64,000 bases of DNA, taken from positions 426,089,479 through 426,153,478 of the forward strand of contig CM068369.1 of assembly GCA_034769895.1 (NCBI GenBank), written 5' to 3'. The stretch is from Magicicada septendecula. Its lineage: Eukaryota > Arthropoda > Insecta > Hemiptera > Cicadidae. Each line of letters begins with the position of its first letter. Positions within the stretch are counted from its first letter, which is position 1. Both the position numbers and the translations under genes were made by a program. The notes beneath the pieces are model-generated. The model was given only the letters and a program-made list of their open reading frames with translations. It did not search any database and had not been told where the DNA came from. This document shows, one piece after another, positions 32,605 to 44,645 of the stretch.

Positions 32605-34604
32605 TTATTTTATTGTGTTATGAACATTTAATTACGTGGACAGTGTTTTTTAAGATGGACTGCCTATAAACTGATTTTTGGTAAATGATATAATGATAAC
32701 GTAGATTGTATATTTTTGTGTATATTAGTGTCAATGTATTTGTGTATTTTTGCTGTTGTGTATTTTATGTATTTTTTTTATGTAAACATGTATTGTAGAA
32801 TTTTAAATAATTGAAGGAAGTTTAATAATGATTTTGAAATAATTATGAGATTCAGAGTCTAATGGTTAGCAAATGATGAAGCATATAATATATTTGGATA
32901 TTGAGAGGTATTGTTGTTAGTAGATAAGTATTGAATTTTCTAGTGGTATATTAAGGTGAAATGTTGTAAAAGAGTTTGGGTAATAATGATAAATAAGGGC
33001 ATTGGAGTTAGTTAAATAGAGTTAATGGGAGTTAGTGAAAATAAGAATGTTGAGATGCTGATAATAGATAAAGAGGTGTTAGATATTTTAGGGACACAGT
33101 GGTTAGTGATTATATATGTAGAGGTGAGTAATGTGAATGGTAATTATATTTGTTGTTGATGATGATATTTTGTAGTAAGGATCCGGTGTAAGGAGTGATC
33201 AGCGTGCGACGTGGCAAGGGACCAGCGTGCAGCGTTGTGGCAGGCGGAGCAAATTTGGGTTAGAGTGTTTGCCGATATTTGGTGGAGGGAAAATGGTTAG
33301 GAATGGATATGGCCAGGTAGGGAACATACATCCTTGTACAAAAATGAGCGGTGCCAGAGGTTTTAAATGGGGTTTGTGAAGGGGGTTATTATAGAGATAT
33401 TGGTGTCATATTATGTTAATGGTTAGAAGCGGTTATTAGTGGGAAAAAGGGGTAGTAAGGTTAGATTGACAAATGCCAAAATAAGATAGAGAATAGTGAA
33501 TAATAGAGAGTCACCCAAACTAATAAGGACGAAAGGTTAGAAAGAGAAAATTCATGGTAGAAAGGTGATGTAACTGAAAGGTAATGTAACAGAGGGATTG
33601 ATGATGAATTTGAAATTTTTGTTTGTATAGAATCTGATATAAATGAATGCTAAATAATAAAAGTTAATAGAAAGTTGAAACCGTAATGTCTTATTAAAGT
33701 TTTGGTACAAGTTGTGTAAATATGAATTAAGTAATGTGAATTGTTCAATGTTAGTGTTTAATGTACTATGTTTTATTGTGTTTTTATTATGTTAATGGTA
33801 CAATAGGCTAGGAGGTTACTACAGGGGTAGTGACGGTAATAATGATAAATTTTATGTTGGTTATCAAATCTATGGTAATGATTCTGTTATAAAAAGAAAA
33901 TTAACGCAAAGAAAGTTGAGTAAAGAAATTTAATAGTTCTGAAGTGCTGCCATGATAGTTAAATATACTGATGTTATTTGAAATAAATGAGTAGAGATAG
34001 TAGTTGTTGTTTGAGAGTAGAATTTGTTTTATGTTTAGTATAAGAGTATATTTTCTTATGATGAGAGAAGTAAATTGATATTGACTGGAGTCAGAGAATT
34101 TGATAAAAAATATATATATAGGAGTGTTGAAAAGTAGAAGGATTATCTGTCTAAATCTTGTTATATTTTTTGTGTGTGTTATTTGGAATTTTATGAATAA
34201 AGAAAACCAACGCCTCAAAACACAAACCAATGCATCTAAGAGGAGACATATCAGTTGCGGATATGTAGATAGATAGGGCCACTATTTTAAAATGTTGTAT
34301 TACATGTTTCAGAGTTTTGTGGTGTTGTGACCGCGGTCCTGAGCTGGCCGGAGCGTCAGAACAGGAGCGTTCAGTGCCTCATGGCCTTATGGTGTAGGGA
34401 TCTCTCCGGAGAAATCCAGTAAGGTCAGAGGGTACGAGCAGCACTATAGGACCAAGGGTAAGTGATTGAAATTTTTTATTTTTTTATTATAGTAACACTA
34501 CAGGGGGTTGTGGCAACATATCTGGACTGATCCTTTCAGAAACGTGTGAATGAGTCAATGAAAGTTTTTGTGTCTCGACACCAAACCTTTCATTGAGGGG
34601 GTTT
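32605..34604 (+). other. C-poor non-coding internal region and polypurine tract, unit 1
   Basis: No ORF of interest is found on either strand; minus-strand frames here arise from the composition. The plus strand is strikingly poor in C and rich in G and T. A GC-richer block with CCGCGGTCC, GCTGGCCGG and TCTCCGGAGA lies at about 34330-34400. The region ends CATTGAGGGGGTTTTG, containing the likely polypurine tract, right before the next LTR. Confidence 0.75.
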
Positions 34605-35886
34605 TGTGACAGTACAGAAATACCTGTTACCATAAAAATGGGATTCAGGAAAATTTTATTGTAAATTTTATTCTGATCATAAATGTTAACAAGGGCTAAG
34701 TTAGTTTTGCACAAGTCCCAATAGATACGCAGATTCACAAGAGGGGAGCTGAGCCAAGGTCATCGTGGTACGAGCAGAAATTAATATGTGTAATGGCGGC
34801 ATAAGCGAAACGAACTAATAATACGAACTTTTCATTGGTCCACAAAGCCAGATCGTCATACATAAACAATGACGGCGTGAAAACAAATACGTATGAACCA
34901 GGGCGGTGGCTATAGAACAATGCACAATGACGTCAGACGCAACCACTTACATAACAATTGCGTCTGAAATAGTCCCAGTCGTCCATAACAGTTCACCGAG
35001 CACACCTGCTCGACCAGTGCAGTGGGCAGATTTTGCCATAAAATGCAGTAATTGTTTTCAAAATGCAATAATCAGTTAAAATGTAATCATTAACAATAAT
35101 GTAGAATCAGTGGACAACCAATATGAGAATTCAGTAAATTGAGTGCACTAAAAGAACAGTAAAGGTTCGGCCGAACACCTGCCAACCACCATGGGAGTCT
35201 TCTGAGGAGTCTACGCCGCATCAAATTCAGGAAAACCCTTCTTAAATTTCTTTTCTAAATTTAAAAATATAAAAGATGAGCTCAGATCAGAATAAATAAC
35301 CAAGTGTTCAATATTACAGTATGATTGAGAGTGACAGAGAGAGAGTGAAAGTGACCGTTGGCCAACCTTAAATAAGTTATATTTGGGGCGTTGGTTTGTG
35401 TACAATTACAGAGTAATCATTAAAGTCATAGAAATAAATAAGAAATTGAAAGTAACTGCAGTACAGAATTTAAAAAGAATTATTTTAAAGAAAGCAAAAG
35501 CACATGCATATAGCATTAAACGCACGGCGAAAGCAGAAATAAGGTAGCCGCCATTTTGAAAATTAATAATCGTTGTTGACTCTCATTGTTTATAACCTAT
35601 AGCGCAAGTAACTGAATAAAATAGAATTTACTATCCTCATGTTGTGTAAATGGTTATTTCAATACCCCGAAAACCTCTGTCTTTTCTGCTTAACGCAACC
35701 TTGGACCCAAAAGCCTAATGAACTCAACAAAACTGAGCACGTGTTTCACCGGATGTGTGGTAAATTATGCAAATCCTATAATAATTAATTATCATACACT
35801 TATTATTATTATTAAGTATTTGTTGAGAAGTAGGGAGAACGTCACAGATGTCGCCCAGAACTAGGGACTTAATTCAGAACGTCACA
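34605..35886 (+). repeat. LTR2 of the tandem array (shared middle LTR)
   Basis: It is identical to LTR1 wherever I compared them. It serves as 3' LTR of unit 1 and 5' LTR of unit 2, and is followed by the same doubled primer site. Confidence 0.88.
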
Positions 35887-36064
35887 GATGGCACCCGAAC
35901 AGGGACTTTGTATAAAATTAAAATTATATAAATAAGCAAAAAAGTAGAGGTAGACGGGTAGATAAATACACATAACAGTAGAGGTTATCTAGGTAGGTTA
36001 TGTGTGGTATGAAGAGAATTGTATAACAATTAAGATAGAATTTATTACTATCAGTACAATAAAA

Positions 36065-37204
36065 ATGGCAGATAACAACGAAAGCATTAATGTAGAAAAC
36101 ACAGCAACAGAATCATTGGTGTTAAACGAACCACAGGCGAACTCAACGCCTATTATAAACAATAAAGTTTCGTTAGAAGATCTTTTTCAGTTAATGAATA
36201 TACAGAATGGTCAATTAAATAATAAATTAAACCAATTTGAGGATAAATTTAATGACATTAAAAAAGAAATTAAGAACCAAAGCTGTCATTATGACAAAAG
36301 ATTAAGTGAAATAAAGACACGGTTAGACAAAAAAATAGAATTAGAAAATAAGAAATTAGAATTAGACAAATTAGAATTGAACAAAGAGGACAAGGTAAGT
36401 AGTAGTGGAAATGACGATAAAATAAATAAAAATGTAGTAATAGGAGATAATCGTGTGGAGGTTGGTAGTAATAATGAGGTTTTATGGGGAATAGAATATG
36501 ATAATAAGGGAATGATAGTGTGTTTTGAAGGTTTAAAGAGAGTGCGTAGAGAAGGTATAATTGTAGGGGAATTGCAGGGGTTAGATTTTTCCCTTAATGG
36601 TGTATTTGGGGGTGATGTATATGTTTTTAGGAAGGACGAGAGTGCCTTCGATGTAGATTTGGGAGACAAAAGGTCTGAAAATAGTTGTCCCTGGATTTTT
36701 TGTGCACCTGATAGGTGGTGCGAGAATAAAGTTGTAGTGTCCCCTGCATATATTGAGAGAGAGAATGTAGCTTGGTCTGATAGAGAGAGATGTTTTAAAA
36801 GTGAGAGGTATTGTAATAGAAAAAGAGAAGTAGAGATTTTTAAGATAAGCAGAGATTATGAAGAGTTTATGGGAAGGTTAGGAGCAGAAATGATATATAA
36901 TAAATATAATAAGTACTTACCTTGGGTTGAAGCTGATATAGCAGCAGTGGGAGATGATGTTGATAAAGATGACTTTATAACTTACCTGATTGTAACAGAA
37001 TATACCAAAGGCGACATGACCATACTCGATCGTGACAAATTATATGAGATAGTAATATGGAATAAGCATATTAATTTAAATAGTATTGTGGAAATATATG
37101 AAGAATTAGGTAAGTATTATATTGATTGTAATAATATAAGACATTCAATATTAAACCATGTATATAGTTTTAAGGTAAGACTATTATTTGACGATGGAGG
37201 TTAA
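36065..37204 (+). CDS. 379-residue Gag-like protein of unknown function, unit 2
   Basis: This is an exact second copy of the unit 1 gene, 4600 bp downstream, with the same ATG, coiled coil and unrecognised Cys/Trp-containing C-terminal half. Identity of both copies at DNA level means either very recent duplication or a duplicated stretch in the assembly. It gives no information on selection. Confidence 0.75.
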   Translation: MADNNESINVENTATESLVLNEPQANSTPIINNKVSLEDLFQLMNIQNGQLNNKLNQFEDKFNDIKKEIKNQSCHYDKRLSEIKTRLDKKIELENKKLELDKLELNKEDKVSSSGNDDKINKNVVIGDNRVEVGSNNEVLWGIEYDNKGMIVCFEGLKRVRREGIIVGELQGLDFSLNGVFGGDVYVFRKDESAFDVDLGDKRSENSCPWIFCAPDRWCENKVVVSPAYIERENVAWSDRERCFKSERYCNRKREVEIFKISRDYEEFMGRLGAEMIYNKYNKYLPWVEADIAAVGDDVDKDDFITYLIVTEYTKGDMTILDRDKLYEIVIWNKHINLNSIVEIYEELGKYYIDCNNIRHSILNHVYSFKVRLLFDDGG

Positions 37205-39204
37205 TTATTTTATTGTGTTATGAACATTTAATTACGTGGACAGTGTTTTTTAAGATGGACTGCCTATAAACTGATTTTTGGTAAATGATATAATGATAAC
37301 GTAGATTGTATATTTTTGTGTATATTAGTGTCAATGTATTTGTGTATTTTTGCTGTTGTGTATTTTATGTATTTTTTTTATGTAAACATGTATTGTAGAA
37401 TTTTAAATAATTGAAGGAAGTTTAATAATGATTTTGAAATAATTATGAGATTCAGAGTCTAATGGTTAGCAAATGATGAAGCATATAATATATTTGGATA
37501 TTGAGAGGTATTGTTGTTAGTAGATAAGTATTGAATTTTCTAGTGGTATATTAAGGTGAAATGTTGTAAAAGAGTTTGGGTAATAATGATAAATAAGGGC
37601 ATTGGAGTTAGTTAAATAGAGTTAATGGGAGTTAGTGAAAATAAGAATGTTGAGATGCTGATAATAGATAAAGAGGTGTTAGATATTTTAGGGACACAGT
37701 GGTTAGTGATTATATATGTAGAGGTGAGTAATGTGAATGGTAATTATATTTGTTGTTGATGATGATATTTTGTAGTAAGGATCCGGTGTAAGGAGTGATC
37801 AGCGTGCGACGTGGCAAGGGACCAGCGTGCAGCGTTGTGGCAGGCGGAGCAAATTTGGGTTAGAGTGTTTGCCGATATTTGGTGGAGGGAAAATGGTTAG
37901 GAATGGATATGGCCAGGTAGGGAACATACATCCTTGTACAAAAATGAGCGGTGCCAGAGGTTTTAAATGGGGTTTGTGAAGGGGGTTATTATAGAGATAT
38001 TGGTGTCATATTATGTTAATGGTTAGAAGCGGTTATTAGTGGGAAAAAGGGGTAGTAAGGTTAGATTGACAAATGCCAAAATAAGATAGAGAATAGTGAA
38101 TAATAGAGAGTCACCCAAACTAATAAGGACGAAAGGTTAGAAAGAGAAAATTCATGGTAGAAAGGTGATGTAACTGAAAGGTAATGTAACAGAGGGATTG
38201 ATGATGAATTTGAAATTTTTGTTTGTATAGAATCTGATATAAATGAATGCTAAATAATAAAAGTTAATAGAAAGTTGAAACCGTAATGTCTTATTAAAGT
38301 TTTGGTACAAGTTGTGTAAATATGAATTAAGTAATGTGAATTGTTCAATGTTAGTGTTTAATGTACTATGTTTTATTGTGTTTTTATTATGTTAATGGTA
38401 CAATAGGCTAGGAGGTTACTACAGGGGTAGTGACGGTAATAATGATAAATTTTATGTTGGTTATCAAATCTATGGTAATGATTCTGTTATAAAAAGAAAA
38501 TTAACGCAAAGAAAGTTGAGTAAAGAAATTTAATAGTTCTGAAGTGCTGCCATGATAGTTAAATATACTGATGTTATTTGAAATAAATGAGTAGAGATAG
38601 TAGTTGTTGTTTGAGAGTAGAATTTGTTTTATGTTTAGTATAAGAGTATATTTTCTTATGATGAGAGAAGTAAATTGATATTGACTGGAGTCAGAGAATT
38701 TGATAAAAAATATATATATAGGAGTGTTGAAAAGTAGAAGGATTATCTGTCTAAATCTTGTTATATTTTTTGTGTGTGTTATTTGGAATTTTATGAATAA
38801 AGAAAACCAACGCCTCAAAACACAAACCAATGCATCTAAGAGGAGACATATCAGTTGCGGATATGTAGATAGATAGGGCCACTATTTTAAAATGTTGTAT
38901 TACATGTTTCAGAGTTTTGTGGTGTTGTGACCGCGGTCCTGAGCTGGCCGGAGCGTCAGAACAGGAGCGTTCAGTGCCTCATGGCCTTATGGTGTAGGGA
39001 TCTCTCCGGAGAAATCCAGTAAGGTCAGAGGGTACGAGCAGCACTATAGGACCAAGGGTAAGTGATTGAAATTTTTTATTTTTTTATTATAGTAACACTA
39101 CAGGGGGTTGTGGCAACATATCTGGACTGATCCTTTCAGAAACGTGTGAATGAGTCAATGAAAGTTTTTGTGTCTCGACACCAAACCTTTCATTGAGGGG
39201 GTTT
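37205..39204 (+). other. C-poor non-coding internal region and polypurine tract, unit 2
   Basis: Same sequence as 32605-34604, including the GC-richer block and the terminal GAGGGGG purine run. No gene seen. Confidence 0.75.
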
Positions 39205-40436
39205 TGTGACAGTACAGAAATACCTGTTACCATAAAAATGGGATTCAGGAAAATTTTATTGTAAATTTTATTCTGATCATAAATGTTAACAAGGGCTAAG
39301 TTAGTTTTGCACAAATCCCAATAGATACGCAGATTCACAAGAGGGGAGCTGAGCCAAGGTCATCGTGGTACGAGCAGAAATTAATATGTGTAATGGCGGC
39401 ATAAGCGAAACGAACTAATAATACGAACTTTTCATTGGTCCACAAAGCCAGATCGTTATACATAAACAATGACGGCGTGAAAACAAATAGTATGAACCAG
39501 GGCGGTGGCTATAGAACAATGCACAATGACGTCAGACGCAACCACTTACATAACAATTGCGTCTGAAATAGTCCCAGTCGTCCATAACAGTTCACCGAGG
39601 ACACCTGCTCGACCAGTGCAGTGGGCAGATTTTGCCATAAAATGCAGTAATTGTTTTCAAAATGCAATAATCAGTTAAAATGTAATCATTAACAATAATG
39701 TAGAATCAGTGGACAACCAATATGAGAATTCAGTAAATTCAGTGCACTAAAAGAACAGTAAAGTTTCGGCCGAACACCTGCCAACCACCATGGGAGTCTT
39801 CTGAGGAGTCTACGCCGCATCAAATTCAGGAAAACCCTTCTTAAATTTCTTTTCTAAATTTAAAAATATAAAAGATGAGCTCAGATCAGAATAAATAACC
39901 AAGTGTTCAATATTACAGTATGATTGAGAGTGACAGAGAGAGAGTGAAAGTGACCGTTGGCCAACCTTAAATAAGTTATATTTGGGGCGTTGGTTTGTGT
40001 ATAATTACAGAGTAATCATTAAAGTCATAGAAATAAATAAGAAATTGAAAGTAACTGCAGTACAGAATTTAAAAAGAATTATTTTAAAGAAAGCAAAAGC
40101 ACATGCATATAGCATTAAACGCATGGCGAAAGCGGAAATAAGGTAGCCGCCATTTTGAAAATTAATAATCGTTGTTGACTCTCATTGTTTATAACCTATA
40201 GCGCAAGTAACTGAATAAAATAGAAATTACTATCCTCATGTTGTGTAAATGGTTATTTCAATACCCCGAAAACCTCTGTCTTTTCTGCTTAACGCAACCT
40301 TGGACCCAAAAGCCTAATGCACTCAACAAAACTGAGCACGTGTTTCACCGGATGTGTGGTAAATTATGCAAATCCTATAATAATTAATTATCATACACTT
40401 ATTATTATTATTAAGTATTTGTTGGGAAGTAGGGAG
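39205..40436 (+). repeat. LTR3 of the tandem array, right end truncated
   Basis: It starts TGTGAC like the others but has about a dozen substitutions or small indels, for example CACAAATCCC for CACAAGTCCC and CGAGGACACC for CGAGCACACC. It stops at GTAGGGAG, before the final AACGTCACA, and passes into about 30 bp of unplaced sequence before the Gypsy2 LTR. Confidence 0.85.
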
Positions 40437-40466
40437 CCTAAGTTTGTTGAGATAGTATTTGTTGAG

Positions 40467-42425
40467 ATGGAATAAAAAGCCTAGTTGGTTTTTAAATGCA
40501 GCGAAGGGGAAAAAGAAACACGCGCCGACCGGCAAGGGTGACATCATAGTGACAGGCAGCAGCGTGTGTATCAATCTGCATGTGTGTGTTAGTGTTAGAG
40601 TGTAAACGAAGAACAAGTTGAATTATGCATATGATTGTGGAAAATTTTACACAGTTTTTTAGGTACTGAACGAAAACCAGAAGTCACACGAATCAGAGAC
40701 ATATGTAAAAATAAAGTTGGCGCCTGGCGCTACAATTAGACATTAAGTGGTCCATGATCGTGGGAACCGTTCAGCCACCGTGTGAAATTTTGCCATAACT
40801 TCCATATTTTACACACCTTAATGTTCATAATTTACATAAGTTAAGTTTAATAATGTACCTAACGATTTGTAAAATAATATTTATGAAAAAGTGTGCGCTT
40901 CATAGAAAGACGTGTAGGTTGTAATTAGCAATTGAATCGACGCGCGGACCTGTTCAATTTTGTCCAAACAGTTTCCAACAGGAATGGAACGACGGCAGGA
41001 GTATAAAACCCCAGCGAGCGACACACGCTTTCTCAGATCATTAAAAGACACTACGTGAAATCCACGCATCTCGCAACCACGAATTTTATAAAGTTAAGTA
41101 ATGTTTAAACTGTATTACGTAACTTGAAGTGCGATGAAACCGGCAGTATGTTGGTGAAAGTAGTAGTGAAACACGATTTATTTAAAAAGACTAGAATATC
41201 GTAATCTACGAGGAGTCGTAACGTCGATGAACTTCAAGAAGTCCACGTAGAACTTCGAGACATCCACGAGGGACAAGACGAGGAGAGGAGAGGAACCAGA
41301 GCAAAATACTAGAGGACGCAGGGACAGCCACATGCAGCTACATCCAGCCGTACATCATCACGACCAGAGGTCCACGCCAGAACTCAGCATCCAGTAGACG
41401 GAGAGAGTAATTAAAACGACGCAGAGACAGAGAACGTGATACCGAAGAGGATCCAAAAACTTGAGAGTCCAGATGACACAGTTAAATGGTTGCAGAAATA
41501 TGCAGGTGAAGTCAGACATTTATTTAATATTATAAATGACCCTGAGGTCTATCAAAAGAAGGCTCTAGATTCCATATACAAGTTTACATAAACATTATTA
41601 TATTTTTATTTTTCATAATGAATAATCAATAAACATTCAAAGAATAATAATTGATAACAGAGAATATAAATTTATTAATCTCATAAATAAATGGTCAGTA
41701 TAGAAACCGTATTTTATTATATTTTTATATTTTATTAGATAATTAAATTCAAGTATGAGAGTTACTTAACTTGAAGATTGTTAATTAATTGATACATTAG
41801 TAATATGAATTAATTAAAGTAATAGAATGGTCTCTATTAGTATTTTTAATAAATGTTTAATTAATTAATTTTTTTATTAAGTGGTATATACTGAAAAAAC
41901 CACACTTGCTAAAACAAGATGAATATTCAATTTCGTACGTGTTAATCACGTATTATAATAATATATGTGTTATGTATTATATGTCTGTGTAAATACTCCA
42001 GGTCATATATGTCTTATGTTTGTGTATAATATGTCTTAGAATATAAGAGATAAGATTTTAACCACGTTATAATTACATTATATTCGAATCGAATATAAGG
42101 GTTCAAATAATAATTAACCCACACAACAATTAATATGATATTCGAATTTTTTTAATAATAACAAAATGAATATGATTTTATTAACAAAGTCGTACTAATT
42201 TCACAACCAATACTAAATCCTCTGTACTCTTTACTTACATTACAATTGTATAACGATATTCACATGCTTATCCACACTCAATCAACTACCAAAGCCTGTG
42301 ACTGGGAAACATCAAGCTGGGAAACATCAAGGTAAATACTGCAGAAGAAGAGTATACCTTCGAGACGTGGGTAAGTGCGCACAAATGAGTAACAGCATAT
42401 GTGCAAAAGTAAGTGTCTAAGAGTA
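40467..42425 (+). repeat. 3' LTR of Gypsy2, left end missing
   Basis: It matches 20880-22813 with scattered substitutions, a 9-nt in-frame deletion in the small open frame, and indels (for example a repeated CTGGGAAACATCAAG near 42302). The TATA box is conserved at 41002-41008. There is no polypurine tract directly upstream, because the sequence joins the array remnant instead. Confidence 0.85.
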
Positions 42426-42445
42426 TCGTCGTAATATATATATAT

Positions 42446-43802
42446 TATAAAGACCTTTTTGTCTATCTATCTACTTTATATATATAATGATAGAACAAAT
42501 CTTACTTACCCGTGACTCTTTACTTTACCTGGGTGCCAGAACAAATCCCAGATACAAATGACATGGATTCAGCTTAGCTCAGAGCACAGAGACACCCTAT
42601 CTCAGGATTCGTTCAGTGAGTGAAAATTCAAGGGGAATCGTTACAAATAACTCTTAAAAATTGTTGAAGTATGTTTAATTAACAATTCTGTTATTGTATT
42701 AATTTCTTTAAAAGTTAAGTTAATGACTTATTGCTAACTTAAATCTTATTGGTTAATGAGTGTGCTTGAAAAGTGAAGATTAAAACGTCCAAACGACCAA
42801 TTGCTCTTATCTGGTTTATTTAGGGATTTTATATCTCCCAAACCAGTGCTAAAGAACGGGTCTGCAATAATTTGCACGTTCAATACTACGCCTCACTCTC
42901 CATTCAACACTCCTATATTACTTTATATAATCTTAATAATTAAATACAAAATTTGAATTTATATAGTGTCTTTTAAAAAAAAATGTTTATTGATTTAATT
43001 ATTTATTTTGTTATTTATGTTCATTGATCAATGAATATATTTCTTATCTGATTGATGTGTTGACCACAGATAGTAATCAGTAGAGATACTCCTTTTGATG
43101 GTTCGGCTCAGAAGAAATGATGTTGACCAATAACGTTGACTGATGATCCTGGACAATTACAGATGCTGTAGCTACTCTGGTGCACAGGTCACTTCACTGT
43201 TAATTAATTATTGAATTAATTAATTATTATGCAGCGAGCTTATTTATTGAACCTTACTAGTTCCTCTACTACCGCGGACCACTTCGCGAACTGTTTATTT
43301 AAATAAATACTTTGCGTTGTTGGTGCAATTTAGCTCGTATTTAACACACGTCTTGCTTATTTAATGCCCGAACGAAGAGTGCTCAATTCCCTCAATCTGA
43401 GTTGGCGTCTCCTCTTAATACAGGATTGTGATTGGTTGTTCCAAATAAATCATGTGTTTTCCACTTGAAACAAAATATCTCTTGGCATTCTTCTTCTGTA
43501 TAACTTCTTTAAATGTTAATTATATTAGTTGATATTTTGGCTACTTATAGAGCTTTAATTGCTGAACACTATCCAGGTTTCAGAATTGCCGTATATTTAT
43601 TATTTTTGAAGATATTGCAGTTTTAATAAATAAAATTAATTGAATAAAATTTCATGTCTATGCCCGCATCAGTAGTAGCAGTGGCGATGTTAGACAGAGA
43701 TGGCTGTGATTATTCCCTCTCTCTCTTGCTTACGCCGCTAGACTAGCACAGTTTGACACTTTCATATAACGATCTGATAGGTCGACTATATGAATCGTTA
43801 TA
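42446..43802 (-). repeat. 3' LTR of Gypsy3
   Basis: Read on the minus strand it starts TATAACGATTCATATAG after a purine tract (GAGTGGGGG) and ends GGTCTTTATA. The ends are therefore TATAA...TTATA, not TG...CA. It lacks about 210 bp present in the other LTR. Confidence 0.82.
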
Positions 43803-44273
43803 TATACCCCCACTCGGTATAAAAAAATTTTATTATTTAAGAAATACATAAATTTTTTTTTGTATACTTTTACACTAATTAAAATTTGCACATATAAATT
43901 TTCGCACTTTTTTTTTAAATTTGCACTTTTGGTTTTTCTTGCATAAAATTTGCACTAATACAATTTTGCTTACTTCTACCTTATAACTAATTATTACAAT
44001 ATGTTACTTAACCTAACATGGCATACACATATTAGATATTCATATGAACATTAATACTTTAATCACAATTTTTACTCAATTGACGTCAATAATCAAAACA
44101 ACAATATTGACATTTATGCAACTACTTCTTATTAACATTGACACTGATTCAAAGACATTTCTAAAATTTTGTTTGACCACATTTGATTCACATACCTCGT
44201 TGGCTCAAACCATTGTTTCCTTATTGTTCTATATTTCGTCTATATTTCCTCAAACTATCCCCATGGTACTTTC
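43803..44273 (-). other. Gypsy3 3' region with polypurine tract
   Basis: Next to the LTR the minus strand reads ...CCGAGTGGGGGTA, the likely plus-strand primer. The rest has no readable Pol sequence; the integrase core and GPY/F module expected here are absent. The plus-strand open frame at 44044-44427 runs antisense to this and to the integrase finger and is not a gene. Confidence 0.65.
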
Positions 44274-44645
44274 CTATAATTTTTTCTCCTTTGCTTGGAT
44301 TGTTTGCATCTCTACTCTGGTAGATAAGTTCGGGTGTTTACACTTCTGGCGCAGGTCACAAGTAGACAATAATCTTTTCATGCGTTTTGCCAACCCCTTT
44401 CCAATGAAGCTTTCTGTTAAGGCTTGATGGCATTTCTTAAATCCAGTGTAGCCCAACGACAAGTGGCATTCCCAAATAAGTTCCTCCATCATACAGCTTG
44501 GTAATAATAATTTCCACCTATGGGAACATAGCTTATATAGCTTACCGTCATATATGGAAAATCCTGGTTTGGTGTTGGTAACCGCACTTCTCCAAGCTAC
44601 ACTAATCCTAGGGTCTTCTTGTTGATGGGTTCCTATTTCCTTAAG
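44274..44645 (-). pseudogene. pol: Integrase N-terminal zinc finger of Gypsy3
   Basis: After the TGA that ends the RT/RNase H frame at 44646, sequence with the family's pre-integrase form (YDGKLYKL, then ELIWECHLSLGYTGFKKC and a later C..KC pair) runs to 44274. It has the His and Cys residues of the zinc finger. The integrase core with its three acidic residues does not follow, so no integrase can be made. Confidence 0.72.

Larger units (their letters stand above)
30005..40436 (+). mobile_element. Tandem non-autonomous LTR retrotransposon: three LTRs, two internals
   Basis: The unit TGTGACAGTACAG...(LTR), primer site, one ORF, C-poor non-coding region, polypurine tract repeats at exactly 4600 bp (30005, 34605, 39205). 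It inserted in the integrase gene of Gypsy2. There is no protease, RT or integrase, so it depends on another element. The two internals look identical. LTR1 and LTR2 look identical, but LTR3 differs at about a dozen sites and lacks its last bases. Unequal recombination between LTRs, or an assembly duplication, could produce this. Confidence 0.88.
20880..42425 (+). mobile_element. Gypsy2: decayed Ty3/Gypsy element with nested insertions
   Basis: LTR copies at 20880-22813 and 40467-42425 bracket gag, protease, RT, RNase H and integrase remnants in the plus orientation. The LTRs differ by several percent with indels, so the copy is older than Gypsy1. It is interrupted by a 2 kb solo LTR and by a non-autonomous LTR array. 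The end of pol, the 3' untranslated region and the start of the 3' LTR are missing at the right edge of that array. Confidence 0.85.

Noticed and set aside
44044-44427. 127-codon plus-strand hydrophobic frame
   Set aside because: Antisense to the integrase finger and 3' region of Gypsy3; AT-rich composition explains it.
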